This document shows, piece by piece, positions 1 through 10,699 of a DNA stretch of 64,000 bases. Source of the DNA: Aristolochia californica (Eukaryota > Streptophyta > Magnoliopsida > Piperales > Aristolochiaceae); NCBI GenBank assembly GCA_029961685.1, contig JARWKL010000010.1:25704067-25768066 (forward strand), written 5' to 3'. Position 1 is the first letter of the stretch. Each line of letters starts with the position of its first letter. Both the position numbers and the translations under genes were made by a program. Below the pieces are notes generated by a model. It did not search any database and was not told the DNA's origin. It worked only from the letters and a program-made list of their open reading frames with translations.

Positions 1-756
1 ATAAATCTTGTTGTGCTTTTTCGTGTTTGCTTTTCCCTTTTTCCATGTTTATTATTATTGCTCTCATTAGTTTGGAATTAGGAAGTCTAATTCCTAACAT
101 ACTTTACAAGAGAGATTGCATACACTTACAAGTGTTGTTTTTCTCTAACCTCTCTTGCCGACAAATCAAGATGCTCTTCAGATGAGTAATAAAACCCTAA
201 TAGCGGCATTCCAAATATAAAGAGGAAACTAGGGCAACCGCAATACAAGAGTAAAATTCTCAGACTACCCTTAATGAAACAACACTTAATAAATCGTGGA
301 TAGGGCGGGGGACTCCGGTCCCACACCCCTGGGAGTGGCGACCTTACCGTAAAGGCCGATCTGCGTACCGACTCAACATAGGGTGTCGATTAGGCTCTAC
401 AACTTAACATAAAAAATGCAAACAGTTTATTAACTTACCTCTATTTCCTCACTTATGTCGGTGATGCTCGATTGAAAAAATTGATTGAGCGACGAAGATC
501 GAAGAGGAAGAACATCGTAGAAATAGAGGATGAAATTGAAAAAAAAAAACAAAAACTTCTCTAAAGGGGCTGATTCTTTCTCTGTTTAAATGGGGAAAGA
601 TCGGAGAATCACTGGCGAACGAACTTCTCAACGCCAACACTTGATTTTCTTTCAATTTTCCCTAGACCAAATTCCTTGATTTCATGAACTGCGAAGGTTG
701 CCGCCTGCCGAATCTCCGATTTTCTAATATAAAGCATCATTAAGTAACGAGTTGGC
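1..756. other. No recognisable gene
   Basis: Only short open frames occur here (for example 126-326 and 449-655 on the minus strand), and none resembles a protein family I know. The sequence is AT-rich with an A run near 540. It could be the 5' flank of a gene lying to the left, but nothing in the window shows that. Confidence 0.4.
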
Positions 757-825
757 TTACAAGCTTCTGAATTGAACTAGGATTCGCTCGAGCTCGACTC
801 ATTCACTTAAACGAGCCTGATTCTG

Positions 826-1199
826 TGTTATGGACTCCATAGCATCAAGAGTGGCTAACCGGAGAAGAGAAGAGATGGAGTAAACTTGTATTTCAGTACC
901 TTAGGGGTTTAATTGTAATTTGAAGTTCCATAAGGGTCTAATTATAATTATAGAACCTTTGATGTTTTCCTTAACCTATTTAGGGCGTCAAGTGATGGAA
1001 TGAAAACAAGTATTGATCATTAGTCTAAGTGAGATCAGGTTCTCTCTCTAAAGAGGCCTAAGGTTGGAGCTCCTTTAAAGGCTCACGTCATTCACCATTG
1101 GGCGTTCCAGGTACCCCAAATCCCTCCCTTCTTCGTCATTCAATCTGGAAGCTAGAGGAGATCGCCGGGTGACTCGATCCATGGCTAGAGAGCCTAACA
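826..1199 (+). repeat. 5' LTR of element A
   Basis: 374 bp, TG...CA termini, with the left TSD TTCTG at 821-825. It differs from the 3' LTR at four positions by eye. Its last 19 bases contain the ATG of the gag-pol frame (1181), and the primer-binding site follows at 1203. Confidence 0.95.
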
Positions 1200-4100
1200 T
1201 CGTGGTATCAGACAGGACCACCCTTGGTGATTCCTCTTCCCCTGCAGAAATTCGAAATTTTGTGGAAGAGAATCATGATGATCTACAATCTCAAATCAAT
1301 GGCCTGGAGGAAAAATTCCAGATGTTGTTGTCACGAATGGAGGAGGGCTTCACCCAGCTTTCGGTCCAGATGGCATCCTCCTCACGTCCAGCAGATCCTC
1401 TCAACCCTCATCCAACGCCTCCACCTCCTCCCCTATGCCAAACACGTCCACCTCGTGGGGGCCTCAATCCAGCACCTCCTACCGTGCCAAGGTACACAAA
1501 GCTTGATTTTCCAACGTATGATGGGTCCTCCGACCCTTTAATGTGGTTGCACAGGTGTGATCATTTCTTTTCCAATCAAGGAACTCTGCCCGAAGGCAAG
1601 GTTCAATTAGCTGCCTTCCACATGCTCGATGAAGCGCTTATGTGGTTTCATCAATTCAAAAAGGAGTTTGTGGTGTATGATTGGAAATTTTTCAAAGAAA
1701 ATTGTATGCTACGGTTTGGTCCTCTGCTTCGCAGCAACCCAGTTGGGGATTTGGTCAATCTAAAATAGCTTGGCACTATAGAACAATATCAGAAATTGTT
1801 CCAAGAAAAACTTGCTCGTGCAAGTCATTTGGTCCGGCCTGAACTTTATGTCAATTTGTTCACGACTGGCTTAGTAGAACCCCTTTGCCTAGAAGTGGAA
1901 TTGGAAGCCCCCACCTCCCTAGCCCACGCCATGAATTTGGCAAGAGCATTGGACACCAAACAGCGCCTCTTCCGCGAGTCATTAACCAAACTTCCCCCCC
2001 ATGGTCCTTATTCCACTATCCCACGGCCTCAACCCAACAATTCCTCTCCACCACCACCACCAGCCTTTACACCCCCACCGGGATTTATCAAACGTCTCAC
2101 AAAAGCAAAAATTGATCAGAGAAGGGCTCAGGGCCTATGTTTCAATTGTGATGAAAAATTCGTCAAGGGCCATCAATGCAAAAGACTATTTTGGGTAGAA
2201 ATAGAAGACCCCTCAGAGGATGAATTTCAGGAGGATGTGGACCAAACCGAGGAGGAGACACCAGAAATCTCCCTCCATGCCATGACAGGCCTACATAGCA
2301 CCAATACCATGCAGGTCCATGCCACCATGCACCATTATATTCTGCTAGCACTCGTGGACTAAGGCAGCACACATAATTTTATAAGCAGCTAGGCAGCACA
2401 ACAGTTGGGGTTATCCCTACAGCAGAAATCAGGCATATCGGTCTCAGTGGCTAATGGTGACATGGTCACCACTGTGGGTTTCGGTTCAGCAGTGCCCTTT
2501 ACTATTGAAGGTCACTCCTTTGTAGCAGATTTTTTGGTCATACCGCTGGCTGGGTTTGACCTCGTATTGGGCATTAAATGGCTACAGCGATTGGGTCCGA
2601 TTTTATGGGATTTCCAATCCCTGACCATGAGTTTTAACTAGGACACCCATCCGATCACCCTTCAGGGCAATAGCGCACAGAGGCCATGCAGCATCCAAAC
2701 ACTTTCGGTGGATCCTTCCCAAGGGGATAACTTAGCTTCGTTATTGGCCGAATATGCTGATTTATTTCAGGAACCTGCCGACCTTCCTCCTATACGAGAG
2801 TGTGATCACAGAATTCGTTTGAAGATGGGCACCAAACCAGTGGTAGTGCGCCCCTACCGCTATCCCCATGTGCAAAAAGATGAGATAGAATGACAATGTC
2901 AACAAATGCTACAACAAGGTATTATTCAGCCTAGTCATTCTCCTTTTTCATCCCCGGTATTGCTGGTAAAGAAATCAGATAAATCTTGGCATTTTTGTGT
3001 GGATTACCGTGAACTCAATGCTCGCATCATCAAAGATAAATTTCCAATTCCAGTGGTCGATGAATTATTGGATGAGCTACACGGCTCTCAATTATTTACA
3101 AAGTTGGACTTGAAATCTGGCTACCATCAGATTCGGGTTTATTCAGAGGATATCGAAAAAACTACCTTCCGCACCCACCATGGTCACTACGAGTTCTTGG
3201 TGATGCCATTTGGGCTATCCAATGCCCCGTCCACCTTTCAAGCGCTTATGAACCAGGTATTTCGCCCTTTCTTACGGAAGCATGTCTTAGTTTTTTTTGA
3301 CGATATACTGGTCTATAGCAAAACTTGGGCAGCACACTTGCATCAATTGCGACAGGTTTTCACAATTCTCCGAGCACACCATTTATTTCTCAATCGTGCC
3401 AAATGTGACTTTGCCACATCCGAAGTAGCTTATTTGGGGCATGTGATCTCGGCATCTGGGGTGAAACCAGACTTTAGCAAGATATAATCGGTTATGGATT
3501 GGCCCACACCTCACTTCGTTACAGCTTTTAAAGGGTTCCTTGGTCTCGCAAGGTATTATAGAAAATTTATCAAAGAATATGGTCACCTGGCAGCGCCATT
3601 GCACAATTTACTGAAGAAGCATGCCTTTCAGTGGTCTCAGTTGGCAGACTCCTCGTTTAACAGCTTAAAACAGGCATTAGCGTCAGCACCAGTTCTCCAA
3701 TTGCCCAACTTTGCCGAAAATTTCATCATAGAATGCAATGCATCCGGGGGAGGGATAGGTGCTGTCTTGCAGCAACAGGGTCACCCCATTGCCTATTTCA
3801 GCCGCCATCTCGCGCCTCACCATCACAAGTTAGCCACGTATGAAAAAGAACTCATCGGTTTGGCCAAAGCCGTGCAGCATTGGAGGCCGTATCTATGGGG
3901 CAGACCTTTTGTGATCCGGACAGACCACTGTAGCCTCAAATACATATTGGAGCAGCGCCTTACTACATCCCCACAACAACATTGGCTCAGCAAATTAATG
4001 GGATTCGATTTTCAGGTGGAATACAAACCGGGTTATCTCAATAGGGTCGCAGACGCTTTGTCCCACCGAGAACTAGAGGATTCACACTTGCACGCATTGA

Positions 4101-4957
4101 GCCACCCCAAGTCCCCTTTGTTGGACACAATCCGTCAGGATACTAGCCATCATCCAGATCTCCTTGATTTACAAGCTCAAATCGAAAACCATTCCAAAGA
4201 CAAAAACTGGACACTACAGGACGGTCTCATTCTGTATAAAGGACGCATATATCTTCATCCTTCGTCGGTACTCCTTCCTGCCATTATTGCCTCCTTTCAT
4301 GATAGTACACATGAGGGCCAGCAGAAAACATACTTCCGCCTCAATCGGGAGTTTTATTGGAGAGGTATGAAGCGGGTCATTGCTGAGTATGTTGCAGCAT
4401 GTCAGATCTGTCAGAGGAATAAGTCTGAATCCTTACAACCCGCCGGTTGCTCCAGCCACTTCAACTTCCTTCACAGGTATGGGCAGATCTCTCAATGGAT
4501 TTTATCGATGGTCTTCCTCCTTCTGCAGGGAAATCTGTTATTCTTGTTGTGGTAGACCGGTTCTCGAAATATGCCCACTTTATGGCCCTCAGCCATCCGT
4601 ATACAGCAACACAAGTCGCTCAGCTCTTCATGGATAATATTGTCCGTCTCCATGGCCTTCCGGAGACCATCACCAACGACCGTGATGCTATCTTCACCAG
4701 CAAATTCTGGGGGGAGCTATTTAAGCTCCATGGCTCTAAGTTAGCTTTTTCTTCAGCATACCACCCTCAAACAGACGGTCAGACAGAGGTGGTTAACCGC
4801 ACATTGGCGATGTATTTACGGTGCTTTGTGGGGGACACCCCTCGACAGTGGGTTCGTTGGTTAGCATGGGCGGAGTATTGTTATAATACCTCATACCACA
4901 CCGCACTGGGTACTACCCCTTTTCGAGTTGTTTATGGACGCGACCCTCCGCGCCTAC
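1181..4957 (+). pseudogene. Element A gag-pol, 5' part (nonsense codons and a frameshift)
   Basis: This matches B's polyprotein almost base for base: gag, zinc knuckle, protease, RT, RNase H and most of integrase. In-frame stops are at 1766-1768, 2360-2362 (inside the protease DSG motif), 2390-2392, 2639-2641, 2891-2893 and 3485-3487. Most correspond to CAG or CAA codons in B, that is C-to-T changes, as expected for a methylated silent element. A 1-base deletion near 4445 shifts the frame in integrase. The proline-rich gag linker is about 7 codons shorter than in B. The integrase zinc finger keeps both cysteines of its C-x2-C pair (codons at 4400 and 4409), unlike B. The frame is then interrupted by B at 4957 and resumes at 10056. 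Confidence 0.9.
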
Positions 4958-5331
4958 TGTTATGGACTCCATAGCATCAAGAGTGGCTAACCGGAGAAGA
5001 GAATAGATGGAGTAAACTTGTATTTCAATATCTTAGGGGTTTAATTGTAATTTGAAGTTCCATAAGGGTCTAATTGTAATTATAGAACCTTTGATGTTTT
5101 CCTTGACCTATTTAGGGCGTCAAGTGAAGTAATGAAGACAAGCATTGAGTATTAGTCTAAATGAGATCAGGTTCTCTCTCAAAAGAGGCCTAACGTGAGA
5201 GCTCCTTTCAAGGCTCACGTCCTTCACCATTGGGCGTTCCAAGAACCCCAAATCCTTCCCTTCCTCATCATTCAATCTGGAAGCTAGAGGAGATCGCCGG
5301 GTGACTCGATCCATGGCTAGAGAGCCTAACA
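4958..5331 (+). repeat. 5' LTR of element B
   Basis: 374 bp beginning TGTTATGGACTCC and ending GAGCCTAACA, identical by eye to 9677-10050. TATA-like CCTATTTAGGG lies at 5107-5117. The gag-pol ATG at 5313 sits 18 bases before the LTR end. Confidence 0.96.
5107..5117 (+). promoter_or_regulatory. TATA-like core promoter in the LTR of B
   Basis: CCTATTTAGGG lies about 150 bases into the LTR. The same or nearly the same word (CCTATTTARGG) is present at the matching place in the LTRs of A, C, D and F, although those LTRs differ greatly elsewhere. Conservation across families makes it the best candidate for the TATA box that starts the genomic RNA. The 3' copy is at 9826-9836. Confidence 0.5.
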
Positions 5332-8300
5332 ACGTGGTATCAGACAGGACCACCCTTGGTGATTCCTCTTCACCTGCAGAAATTCGAAGTTTTGTGGAAG
5401 AAAACCATGCTGGTCTACAATCTCAAATCAATGGCTTGGAGGGAAAATTCCAGATGTTGCTGTCACGCATGGAGGAAGGCTTCACCCAGCTCTCAGTCCA
5501 GATGGCATCCTCCTCACGTCCAGCAGATCCCCTCAACCCTCTTCCAACACCTCCACCTCCTCCCCTGCGCCAAACACCTCAACCTCGTGGGGGCCTCAAT
5601 CCAGCCCCTCCTACCGTGCCAAGGTACACAAAGCTTGATTTTCCAACGTATGATGGGTCCTCCGACCCTTTAATGTGGTTGCACAGGTGTGATCATTTCT
5701 TTTCCAATCAAGGAACTCTGCCCGAAGGCAAGGTTCAATTGGCCGCCTTCCACATGCTCGATGAAGCGCTTATGTGGTTTCATCAATTCAAAAACGAATT
5801 CATGGTCTATGATTGGGAATTTTTCAAAGAAAATTGTATGCTACGGTTTGGTCCTCCGCTTCGCAGCAACCCAGTTGGGGATTTGGTCAATCTAAAACAG
5901 AGTGGAACTATAGAACAATATCAGAAATTGTTCCAAGAAAAACTTGCTCGTGCAAGTCATTTGGTCCGACCTGAACTTTATGTCAATTTGTTCACGGCTG
6001 GCCTGGTAGAACCCCTTCGCCTAGAAGTGGAATTGGAAGCCCCCACCTCCCTAGCCCACGCAATGAATTTGGCAAGAGCATTGGACACCAAACAGCGCCT
6101 CTTCCATGAGTCCTTAAACAAACGTCCTCCTTGGCAACCTCGCCCACAGCCCCATGGCCCTTATCCCACTCACCCCAGGCCTCCTCCCACCCAACCATCA
6201 CCACCACCACCAGCCTTTACACCCCCACCTGGTTTTATCAAACGTCTGACAAAAGCCGAAATTGATCAGAGGAGGGCTCAAGGCCTATGTTTCAATTGTG
6301 ATGAGAAATTCGTCAAGGGCCATCTATGCAAAAGACTATTTTGGGTAGAAATAGAAGACCCCTCAGAGGATGACTTTCAGGGGGATATGGACCAAACCGA
6401 GGAGGAAACACCAGAAATCTCCCTCCATGCCATGACCGGCCTGCATAGCACAAATACCATGCAGGTCCATGCCACCTTGAAACATCATATTCTGCTAGCA
6501 CTCGTGGACTCAGGCAGCACACATAATTTTATAAGCAGCCAGGCAGCACAACAGTTGGGTTTATCACTACAGCAGAAATCAGGCATATCAGTCTCAGTGG
6601 CTAATGGTGACAAGGTCACCACCGTGGGGTTCAGTTCAGCAGTGCCCTTTACTATTGAAGGTCACTCCTTTGTAGCAGATTTTTTGGTCATACCGTTGGC
6701 TGGGTTTGACCTTGTCTTGGGCATTAAATGGCTACAGCGATTGGGTCCGATCTTATGGGATTTCCAATCCCTGACCATGAGTTTTAACCAGGACACCCAT
6801 CCGATCACCCTCCATGGCAATAGCGCCCAGAGGCCATGCAGCCTCCACACACTTTCGGTGGATACTTCAAAAGGGGATAACTTAGCTTCATTGTTGGCCG
6901 AATATGCTGATTTATTTCAGGCACCTGCCGACCTTCCTCCTATCAGAGTGTGTGATCACAGAATTCGTTTGAAGATGGGCACAGAACCAGTGGTAGTGCG
7001 TCCCTACCGCTATCCCCATGTGCAAAAAGATGAGATAGAACGTCAATGTCAACAAATGCTACAACAAGGTATTATTCAGCCTAGTCGTTCTCCTTTTTCA
7101 TCCCCGGTATTGCTGGTAAAGAAATCAGATAAATCTTGGCGCTTTTGTGTGGATTACCGTGACCTCAATGCTCGCACCATCAAAGATAAATTTCCAATTC
7201 CAGTGGTCGATGAATTATTGGATGAGTTACACGGCTCTCAATTATTTACAAAGTTGGACTTAAAATCAGGCTACCATCAGATTCGGGTTTATTCAGAGGA
7301 TATCGAAAAAACTGCCTTCCGCACCCACCATGGTCACTACGAGTTCTTGGTGATGCCATTTGGGCTATCCAATGCCCCGTCCACCTTTCAAGCGCTTATG
7401 AACCAGGTATTTCGCCCTTTCTTACGGAAGCATGTCTTAGTTTTTTTTGACGATATACTGGTCTATAGCAAAACTTGGGCAGCACACTTGCATCAATTGA
7501 GACAGGTTTTCACCATTCTCCGAGCACACCATTTATTTCTCAATCGTGCCAAATGTCACTTTGCCACATCCGAAGTAGCTTATTTGGGGCATGTGATATC
7601 AGCATCCGGGGTGAAACCAGACTTCAGCAAGATACAATCGGTGATGGATTGGCCCACACCTCACACCGTTACTGCTTTGAAAGGGTTCCTTGGTCTCGCA
7701 GGGTATTATAGAAAATTTATCAAAGACTACGGTCACCTGGCAGCACCATTGCATAATTTACTGAAGAAACATGCCTTTCAGTGGTCTCAGTTGGCAGACT
7801 CCTCATTTAACAACTTAAAACAGGCATTAGCGTCAGCACCAGTTCTCCAATTGCCCAACTTTGCCGAACATTTCATTATAGAATGCGATGCATCCGGGGG
7901 AGGGATTGGTGCCGTCTTGCAGCAACAGGGTCACCCTATTGCCTATTTCAGCCGCCATCTCGCTCCTCACCATCACAAGTTAGCCACGTATGAAAGGGAA
8001 CTTATCGGTTTGGCCAAAGCGGTGCAGCATTGGAGGCCGTATCTGTGGGGCAGACCTTTTGTGATCCGGACAGACCACTGTAGCCTCAAATATTTATTGG
8101 AGCAGCGCCTTACTACCTCCCCACAACAACATTGGCTCAGCAAATTAATGGGATTCGATTTTCAGGTGGAATACAAACCGGGTTATCTCAACAGGGCAGC
8201 AGACGCTTTGTCACGCCGGGAACTAGAGGAGTCACACTTGCACGCATTGAGCCACCCCAAGTCGCCCTTGCTGGACACAATCCGTCAGGATACTAGCCAT

Positions 8301-9725
8301 CATCCAGATCTCCTTGAGTTACAAGCTCAAATCGCAAACCATTCCAAGGACAAGAACTGGACACTACAGGACGGTCTCATTCTGTATAAAGGACGCATAT
8401 ATCTTCATCCTTCGTCGGTACTCATTCCTGCCATTATTGCCTCCTTTCATGATAGTACACATGAGGGCCAGCAGAAAACATACTTCCGCCTCAGTCGGGA
8501 ATTTTATTGGAGCGGTATGAAGCGGGTCATTGTGGAGATCTGTCAGAGGAATAAGTCAGAATCCTTACAACCAGCCGGCTTGCTCCAGCCACTTCCACTT
8601 CCTTCACAGGTATGGGCAGATCTATCAATGGATTTTATCGATGGTCTTCCTCCTTCTGCAGGGAAATCTGTTATTTTTGTTGTGGTAGACCGGTTCTCCA
8701 AATATGCCCACTTTATGGCCCTCAGCCATCCGTATACAGCCACACAGGTCGCTCAGCTCTTCATGGATAATATTGTCCGTCTCCATGGCCTTCCGGAGAC
8801 CATCACCAGCGACCGTGATGCTATCTTCACCAGTAAATTCTGGGGGGAACTCTTTAAGCTCCATGGTTCTAAGTTAGCTTTTTCTTCAGCATACCACCCT
8901 CAAACAGACGGCCAGACAGAGGTGGTTAACCGCACCTTGGGTATGTATTTGCGGTGCTTTGTGGGGGACACGCCCCGACTGTGGGTTCGTTGGTTAGCAT
9001 GGGCGGAGTATTGTTATAATACCTCCTACCACACCGCCTTGGGTACTACCCCTTTTCAAGTTGTTTATGGACGCGAACCTCCGCGACTACTTTCTTATGA
9101 AACGGGGTCTTCTCGGGTAGAAGCATTGGACCAGGCCTTGGCCGACAGAGATGCAATGCTTGCTCAAGTCCGCCTTCAGTTACAACGTGCACAAGCAACT
9201 ATGAAGCATACTTATGACAAAGGACACCGTCCCCTTACCTTTGCACCTGGAGAATTTGTTTGGCTCAAACTTCAGCCATATCGCCAACTTTCTCTAGCAG
9301 CCATCAAACGCCATAAGCTCTCTCCAAAATTTTATGGGCCATTCCAGATCACGCAACGTATTGGCACTGTGGCGTATCGTTTGAAACTACCACCAGACGC
9401 CAAGCTCCATGACGTCTTCCACGTCTCCCTTCTCAAGCCGTTCAAGGGAGACTCACCACTGCTGCATACCCCTTTGCCTCCTCTCAAAGATGGCAGGTCC
9501 ATGCCCACGCCTGCTCAGATCCTTCAAGCCAGGCGAGTTAACAACGCTTGGGAAGTGTTGGTTCGGTGGACTGACAAGGAATTGATAGAAGCCTCTTGGG
9601 AGACCCTCGAGTCCTTCCAGACTCTATTTCCCACTTTCGAGCTTGAGGACAAGCTCTTTCTTCAGGAGGGGGGTGATGTTATGGACTCCATAGCATCAAG
9701 AGTGGCTAACCGGAGAAGAGAATAG
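5313..9725 (+). CDS. Gag-pol polyprotein of element B (chromovirus)
   Basis: A single 1470-residue frame, counted from the ATG in ATCCATGGC at 5313. The frame is also open upstream but has no earlier ATG. In order: gag; zinc knuckle CFNCDEKFVKGHLC from about residue 326; aspartic protease LVDSGSTHNF (D399); reverse transcriptase with [10 protein letters not shown] (D713, D714); RNase H (ECDASGGG, D859); integrase catalytic residues D1107, D1167 and E1203, with the canonical 35-residue D-E spacing; and a C-terminal chromodomain near 1400-1450. Compared with element A, 18 bases are missing between 8537 and 8538. This removes one cysteine of the H-H-C-C zinc finger (H1046, H1050 and one C at 1077 remain). 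The start lies in the 5' LTR and the stop (9723-9725) in the 3' LTR. The product would assemble particles, copy the RNA and integrate the DNA. Confidence 0.95.
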   Translation: MAREPNNVVSDRTTLGDSSSPAEIRSFVEENHAGLQSQINGLEGKFQMLLSRMEEGFTQLSVQMASSSRPADPLNPLPTPPPPPLRQTPQPRGGLNPAPPTVPRYTKLDFPTYDGSSDPLMWLHRCDHFFSNQGTLPEGKVQLAAFHMLDEALMWFHQFKNEFMVYDWEFFKENCMLRFGPPLRSNPVGDLVNLKQSGTIEQYQKLFQEKLARASHLVRPELYVNLFTAGLVEPLRLEVELEAPTSLAHAMNLARALDTKQRLFHESLNKRPPWQPRPQPHGPYPTHPRPPPTQPSPPPPAFTPPPGFIKRLTKAEIDQRRAQGLCFNCDEKFVKGHLCKRLFWVEIEDPSEDDFQGDMDQTEEETPEISLHAMTGLHSTNTMQVHATLKHHILLALVDSGSTHNFISSQAAQQLGLSLQQKSGISVSVANGDKVTTVGFSSAVPFTIEGHSFVADFLVIPLAGFDLVLGIKWLQRLGPILWDFQSLTMSFNQDTHPITLHGNSAQRPCSLHTLSVDTSKGDNLASLLAEYADLFQAPADLPPIRVCDHRIRLKMGTEPVVVRPYRYPHVQKDEIERQCQQMLQQGIIQPSRSPFSSPVLLVKKSDKSWRFCVDYRDLNARTIKDKFPIPVVDELLDELHGSQLFTKLDLKSGYHQIRVYSEDIEKTAFRTHHGHYEFLVMPFGLSNAPSTFQALMNQVFRPFLRKHVLVFFDDILVYSKTWAAHLHQLRQVFTILRAHHLFLNRAKCHFATSEVAYLGHVISASGVKPDFSKIQSVMDWPTPHTVTALKGFLGLAGYYRKFIKDYGHLAAPLHNLLKKHAFQWSQLADSSFNNLKQALASAPVLQLPNFAEHFIIECDASGGGIGAVLQQQGHPIAYFSRHLAPHHHKLATYERELIGLAKAVQHWRPYLWGRPFVIRTDHCSLKYLLEQRLTTSPQQHWLSKLMGFDFQVEYKPGYLNRAADALSRRELEESHLHALSHPKSPLLDTIRQDTSHHPDLLELQAQIANHSKDKNWTLQDGLILYKGRIYLHPSSVLIPAIIASFHDSTHEGQQKTYFRLSREFYWSGMKRVIVEICQRNKSESLQPAGLLQPLPLPSQVWADLSMDFIDGLPPSAGKSVIFVVVDRFSKYAHFMALSHPYTATQVAQLFMDNIVRLHGLPETITSDRDAIFTSKFWGELFKLHGSKLAFSSAYHPQTDGQTEVVNRTLGMYLRCFVGDTPRLWVRWLAWAEYCYNTSYHTALGTTPFQVVYGREPPRLLSYETGSSRVEALDQALADRDAMLAQVRLQLQRAQATMKHTYDKGHRPLTFAPGEFVWLKLQPYRQLSLAAIKRHKLSPKFYGPFQITQRIGTVAYRLKLPPDAKLHDVFHVSLLKPFKGDSPLLHTPLPPLKDGRSMPTPAQILQARRVNNAWEVLVRWTDKELIEASWETLESFQTLFPTFELEDKLFLQEGGDVMDSIASRVANRRRE
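5335..5348 (+). other. Primer-binding site of element B (tRNA-iMet)
   Basis: TGGTATCAGACAGG starts three bases after the 5' LTR. It matches the complement of the 3' end of plant initiator tRNA-Met for ten bases, then lacks two bases found in the usual TGGTATCAGAGCCAGG. It is translated as part of gag (V-S-D-R). Equivalent sites are at 1203 (A), 37441 (C), 39884 (D, better match) and, on the minus strand, 60331-60343 (E). Confidence 0.85.
9664..9673 (+). other. Polypurine tract of element B
   Basis: AGGAGGGGGG followed by TGA and then the 3' LTR at 9677. This is the expected position of the plus-strand primer. It lies inside the coding frame, just after the chromodomain. Confidence 0.8.
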
Positions 9726-10050
9726 ATGGAGTAAACTTGTATTTCAATATCTTAGGGGTTTAATTGTAATTTGAAGTTCCATAAGGGTCTAATTGTAATT
9801 ATAGAACCTTTGATGTTTTCCTTGACCTATTTAGGGCGTCAAGTGAAGTAATGAAGACAAGCATTGAGTATTAGTCTAAATGAGATCAGGTTCTCTCTCA
9901 AAAGAGGCCTAACGTGAGAGCTCCTTTCAAGGCTCACGTCCTTCACCATTGGGCGTTCCAAGAACCCCAAATCCTTCCCTTCCTCATCATTCAATCTGGA
10001 AGCTAGAGGAGATCGCCGGGTGACTCGATCCATGGCTAGAGAGCCTAACA
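9677..10050 (+). repeat. 3' LTR of element B
   Basis: 374 bp, identical by eye to the 5' LTR. Its first 49 bases encode the last residues of the polyprotein and the stop codon TAG at 9723-9725. The right TSD CCTAC follows at 10051-10055. Confidence 0.96.
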
Positions 10051-10055
10051 CCTAC

Positions 10056-10699
10056 TTTCTTATGAACCGGGGTCTTCTCGGGTAGCGGCATTGGACCAAG
10101 CATTAGCTGACAGAGATGCAATGCTTGCTCAAGTCCCCTTTCAGTTACAACGTTCACAAGCAACTATGAAGCATACTTATGACAAAGGACATCGTCCCCT
10201 TTCCTTTGCACCTGGAGAATTTGTTTGGCTCAAACTTCAGCCATACCGCCAACTATCTCTTGCAGCCATCAAACGCCATAAGCTCTCTCCAAAATTTTAT
10301 GGGCCATTCTAGATCGTGCAACGTATTGGCACTGTGGCGTATCGTTTGAAACTACCACCAGACGCCAAGCTCCATGACGTCTTCCATGTCTCCCTTCTAA
10401 ATCCTTTCAAGGGAGACTCACCACTGCTGCATACCCCTCTGCCTCCTCTCAAAGATGGCAGGTCCATGCCCACGCCCACTCAGATCCTTCAAGCCAGGCG
10501 AGTTAACAACGCTTGGGAAGTGCTGGTTCGGTGGACTGACAAAGAATTGATAGAAGCCTCTTGGGAGACACTCGAGTCCTTCCAGACTCTATTTCCCACT
10601 TTCGAGCTTGAGGACAAGCTCTTTCTTCAGGAGGGGGGTGATGTTATGGACTCCATAGCATCAAGAGTGGCTAACCGGAGAAGAGAAGAGATGGAGTAA
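10056..10699 (+). pseudogene. Element A gag-pol, 3' part (integrase C-terminus and chromodomain)
   Basis: This continues A's frame after the nested copy B: integrase tail ([17 protein letters not shown]), linker and chromodomain (WEVLVRWTDKELIEASWE), ending with TAA at 10697-10699 inside the 3' LTR. One nonsense codon lies at 10310-10312, again where B has CAG. The tail is three residues longer than B's because B's LTR has a TAG where A has GAG. Confidence 0.9.

Larger units (their letters stand above)
4958..10050 (+). mobile_element. Element B: near-intact young Reina-like chromovirus inside A
   Basis: LTRs at 4958-5331 and 9677-10050 (374 bp each) are identical as far as I can read them. 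The element is flanked by the 5-bp duplication CCTAC (4953-4957 and 10051-10055), which lies in the integrase region of element A. Total length is 5093 bp, typical of the Reina clade. The internal region is a single uninterrupted gag-pol frame, with a primer-binding site at 5335 and a polypurine tract at 9664-9673. Identical LTRs mean a very recent insertion. The one visible defect is an 18-bp in-frame deletion in the integrase zinc finger. Confidence 0.96.

Noticed and set aside
5301..5312. GTG at 5301 as the gag-pol start
   Set aside because: Plant ribosomes start at ATG. The first in-frame ATG is at 5313 in a good context. The upstream codons are open but not needed.
5313..9725. Endogenous pararetrovirus or other virus
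   Set aside because: The frame has integrase with D-D-35-E, LTRs with 5-bp duplications and a chromodomain, and no movement protein or coat signature. It is a Ty3/gypsy chromovirus.
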